Of a DNA stretch of 6,979 bases, positions 5,660 through 6,979 are shown one piece after another. The first letter of the stretch is position 1; each line of letters opens with the position of its first letter. The DNA lies in NCBI GenBank assembly GCA_002701865.2, contig NZWH02000010.1, positions 70,531 through 77,509 of the forward strand, read 5' to 3'. The notes beneath the pieces were generated by a model. That model was not told where the DNA came from. It made no database searches and worked only from the letters and a program-made list of their open reading frames with translations. The DNA is from a bacterium (GTDB taxonomy: Bacteria > Desulfobacterota_D > UBA1144). Made by a program: the position numbers and the translations under genes.

Positions 5660-6979
5660 CAAGCTATCAACCTTTTTACTTGAAATATTCGTGGAAGAGA
5701 TGCCCGCTCGATTAGTTAATGAGTTGTCTAAACAGCTTGAAGATAACTTTAAGAGAGGTATCGATGAGCATTCTATTTCATACTCCTCGCTATGCTCTTA
5801 CTCAACTCCAAGGAGACTTATAGTTACGATAGAAGGTCTAGAGAAGAAACAAAAAGATATAAATAAATATATGGTTGGTCCTCCAAAAAAAATCTCATTA
5901 GATGCCAATGGAAATCCCCTTAAGCCAGCTCAGGCATTTATAGAGAAAAATAAGCTTAATATTAAAGATATTGAAATTATTAAGAAGAATAATAGCGAAT
6001 TTATTGCTGCTAATGTGAAAATAGTGGGTCAAAATACATCCAAGCTTCTAACTGAGATATCTCACCAAGCAATTGTTGGAATAAAAAACAAAAAATTTAT
6101 GAAATGGGGTAAGAGTGAATTTCAATTTATTAGACCAATAAGAAATCTTTTTTTACTATTTGATTCTAAATTTCTTAAAATCGATTTATTTGGAATTAAA
6201 AATGAAAACAAAGTTTATGGACACAGATTTTATGATAATAAGGGCAAAAAAATACTTTCATTCAATGAGTATTTTGAATTTATGAAAAGAAGCTATGTAG
6301 AAGTTAGCTTTGAAAGCAGAAGAGTGAACATACATAATCAAATTCTTGAGATTGAAGAAGAATTAGGTGTACATATTCCAATTGACGAAGAACTTCTCAG
6401 TCATGTATCCAATTTAACAGAATTTCCAAAAGTACTATGTGGGAACTTTGACAGAGAATTTTTACAAATACCCAAAGAAGTAAATATCTCGGTAATGAAG
6501 AATCATCAGAAATACTTCCCAGTTTTTAAAGATAAGAAGTTGGCTAATTTAGACTCCAGGTTCATTTTTGTAGCTGGATCACCATTTCTAAATAAAAAAA
6601 TAGTTATAACAGGAAATGAGAAAGTTATAAGAGCAAGACTAGATGACGCTAAATTCTTTTATAATGAAGATCGTACTTCTAGATTAGTAAATATCCAAAA
6701 AAAGCTTGAATCAACCACATTTATTGCTAATGCAGGCTCATATGAGGATAAATCACAGAGAATTTATGAAATATCCTTAGCACTTGTTAAGATGCTAAAT
6801 TTTGAAGATCTCATCAATGAAAAAAGGCTAGAGATAGCATGCAAACTAATTAAAGCTGATTTATCATCACAAATGGTATGTGAATTTCCAGAACTACAGG
6901 GGACTATGGGCAAGTACTACTATAAAGATGAAGACTCGTATGTAGCCGAAATTATTGAACAGCATTATCTCCCTAAAGG
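5646..6979 (+). CDS. glyS: Glycyl-tRNA synthetase beta subunit, N-terminal two-thirds
   Basis: GlyS is the tRNA-binding partner of GlyQ in the heterotetrameric synthetase. The frame from the ATG at 5646 is open to the right edge: 444 full codons of a protein that is usually about 690 residues. The C-terminal part, including the anticodon-recognition domain, is missing only because the window ends. Visible landmarks are [14 protein letters not shown] near the start, STPRRL, VGPPKK, KPAQAF, MKWG with [32 protein letters not shown] (284-292), [16 protein letters not shown] (327-342) and [16 protein letters not shown] (404-419). The last lies in an HD-like domain described for this family. The start overlaps the end of glyQ by 14 bases. 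No Shine-Dalgarno site is visible, so translation is probably coupled to glyQ. Confidence 0.96.
   Translation, partial: MKQNNKLSTFLLEIFVEEMPARLVNELSKQLEDNFKRGIDEHSISYSSLCSYSTPRRLIVTIEGLEKKQKDINKYMVGPPKKISLDANGNPLKPAQAFIEKNKLNIKDIEIIKKNNSEFIAANVKIVGQNTSKLLTEISHQAIVGIKNKKFMKWGKSEFQFIRPIRNLFLLFDSKFLKIDLFGIKNENKVYGHRFYDNKGKKILSFNEYFEFMKRSYVEVSFESRRVNIHNQILEIEEELGVHIPIDEELLSHVSNLTEFPKVLCGNFDREFLQIPKEVNISVMKNHQKYFPVFKDKKLANLDSRFIFVAGSPFLNKKIVITGNEKVIRARLDDAKFFYNEDRTSRLVNIQKKLESTTFIANAGSYEDKSQRIYEISLALVKMLNFEDLINEKRLEIACKLIKADLSSQMVCEFPELQGTMGKYYYKDEDSYVAEIIEQHYLPK

Larger units (their letters stand above)
2154..6979 (+). other. Likely miaB-trmFO-glyQ-glyS operon
   Basis: Four codirectional genes follow with junctions of 4 bases overlap, 18 bases gap and 14 bases overlap, and no terminator-like hairpin lies between them. 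All four act on tRNA: anticodon-loop modification, T-loop modification and glycine charging. One transcript with translational coupling is the simplest reading; it may continue beyond the right edge. No internal promoter is evident, and the operon promoter should lie in the 2060-2153 divergent gap. Confidence 0.75.

Overview
The window is AT-rich bacterial DNA (roughly one third G+C by eye) read with the standard bacterial code. It comes from a Gram-negative organism: the left-most gene encodes an outer-membrane beta-barrel porin with a signal peptide. A folate-dependent TrmFO points away from Escherichia-like Gammaproteobacteria, which use the SAM-dependent TrmA, but I cannot name a lineage. 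The dense packing and low G+C would suit a small, streamlined genome; that is inference.

Left part, minus strand: positions 1-595 hold the start of an OmpL-like (BBP2-type) porin, running off the left edge. Behind a 114-base gap, positions 710-2059 hold a 12-helix MFS permease related to the sialate:H+ symporter group. Both are probably envelope uptake functions, but no shared substrate can be shown.

Right part, plus strand, divergent from the permease: a tight gene run devoted to tRNA. miaB (2154-3464) makes the 2-methylthio modification at A37. trmFO (3461-4792) makes m5U54. glyQ (4811-5659) and glyS (5646 to the right edge) encode the two subunits of glycyl-tRNA synthetase. Spacings of -4, +18 and -14 bases suggest one transcript with coupled translation.

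The most unusual feature is translation starts. Three of the five genes have no usable ATG. The permease seems to start at ATT (2059) behind AGGAG. miaB must start at TTG or GTG. trmFO seems to start at CTG inside the miaB stop context (CTGA) behind AGGTGA. Calling genes from the first ATG would delete the first half of transmembrane helix 1 of the permease and the FAD-binding beta-alpha-beta glycine motif of TrmFO. Apart from this, the genes are intact and familiar. I see no mobile element, CRISPR array, RNA gene or novel defence-like system.
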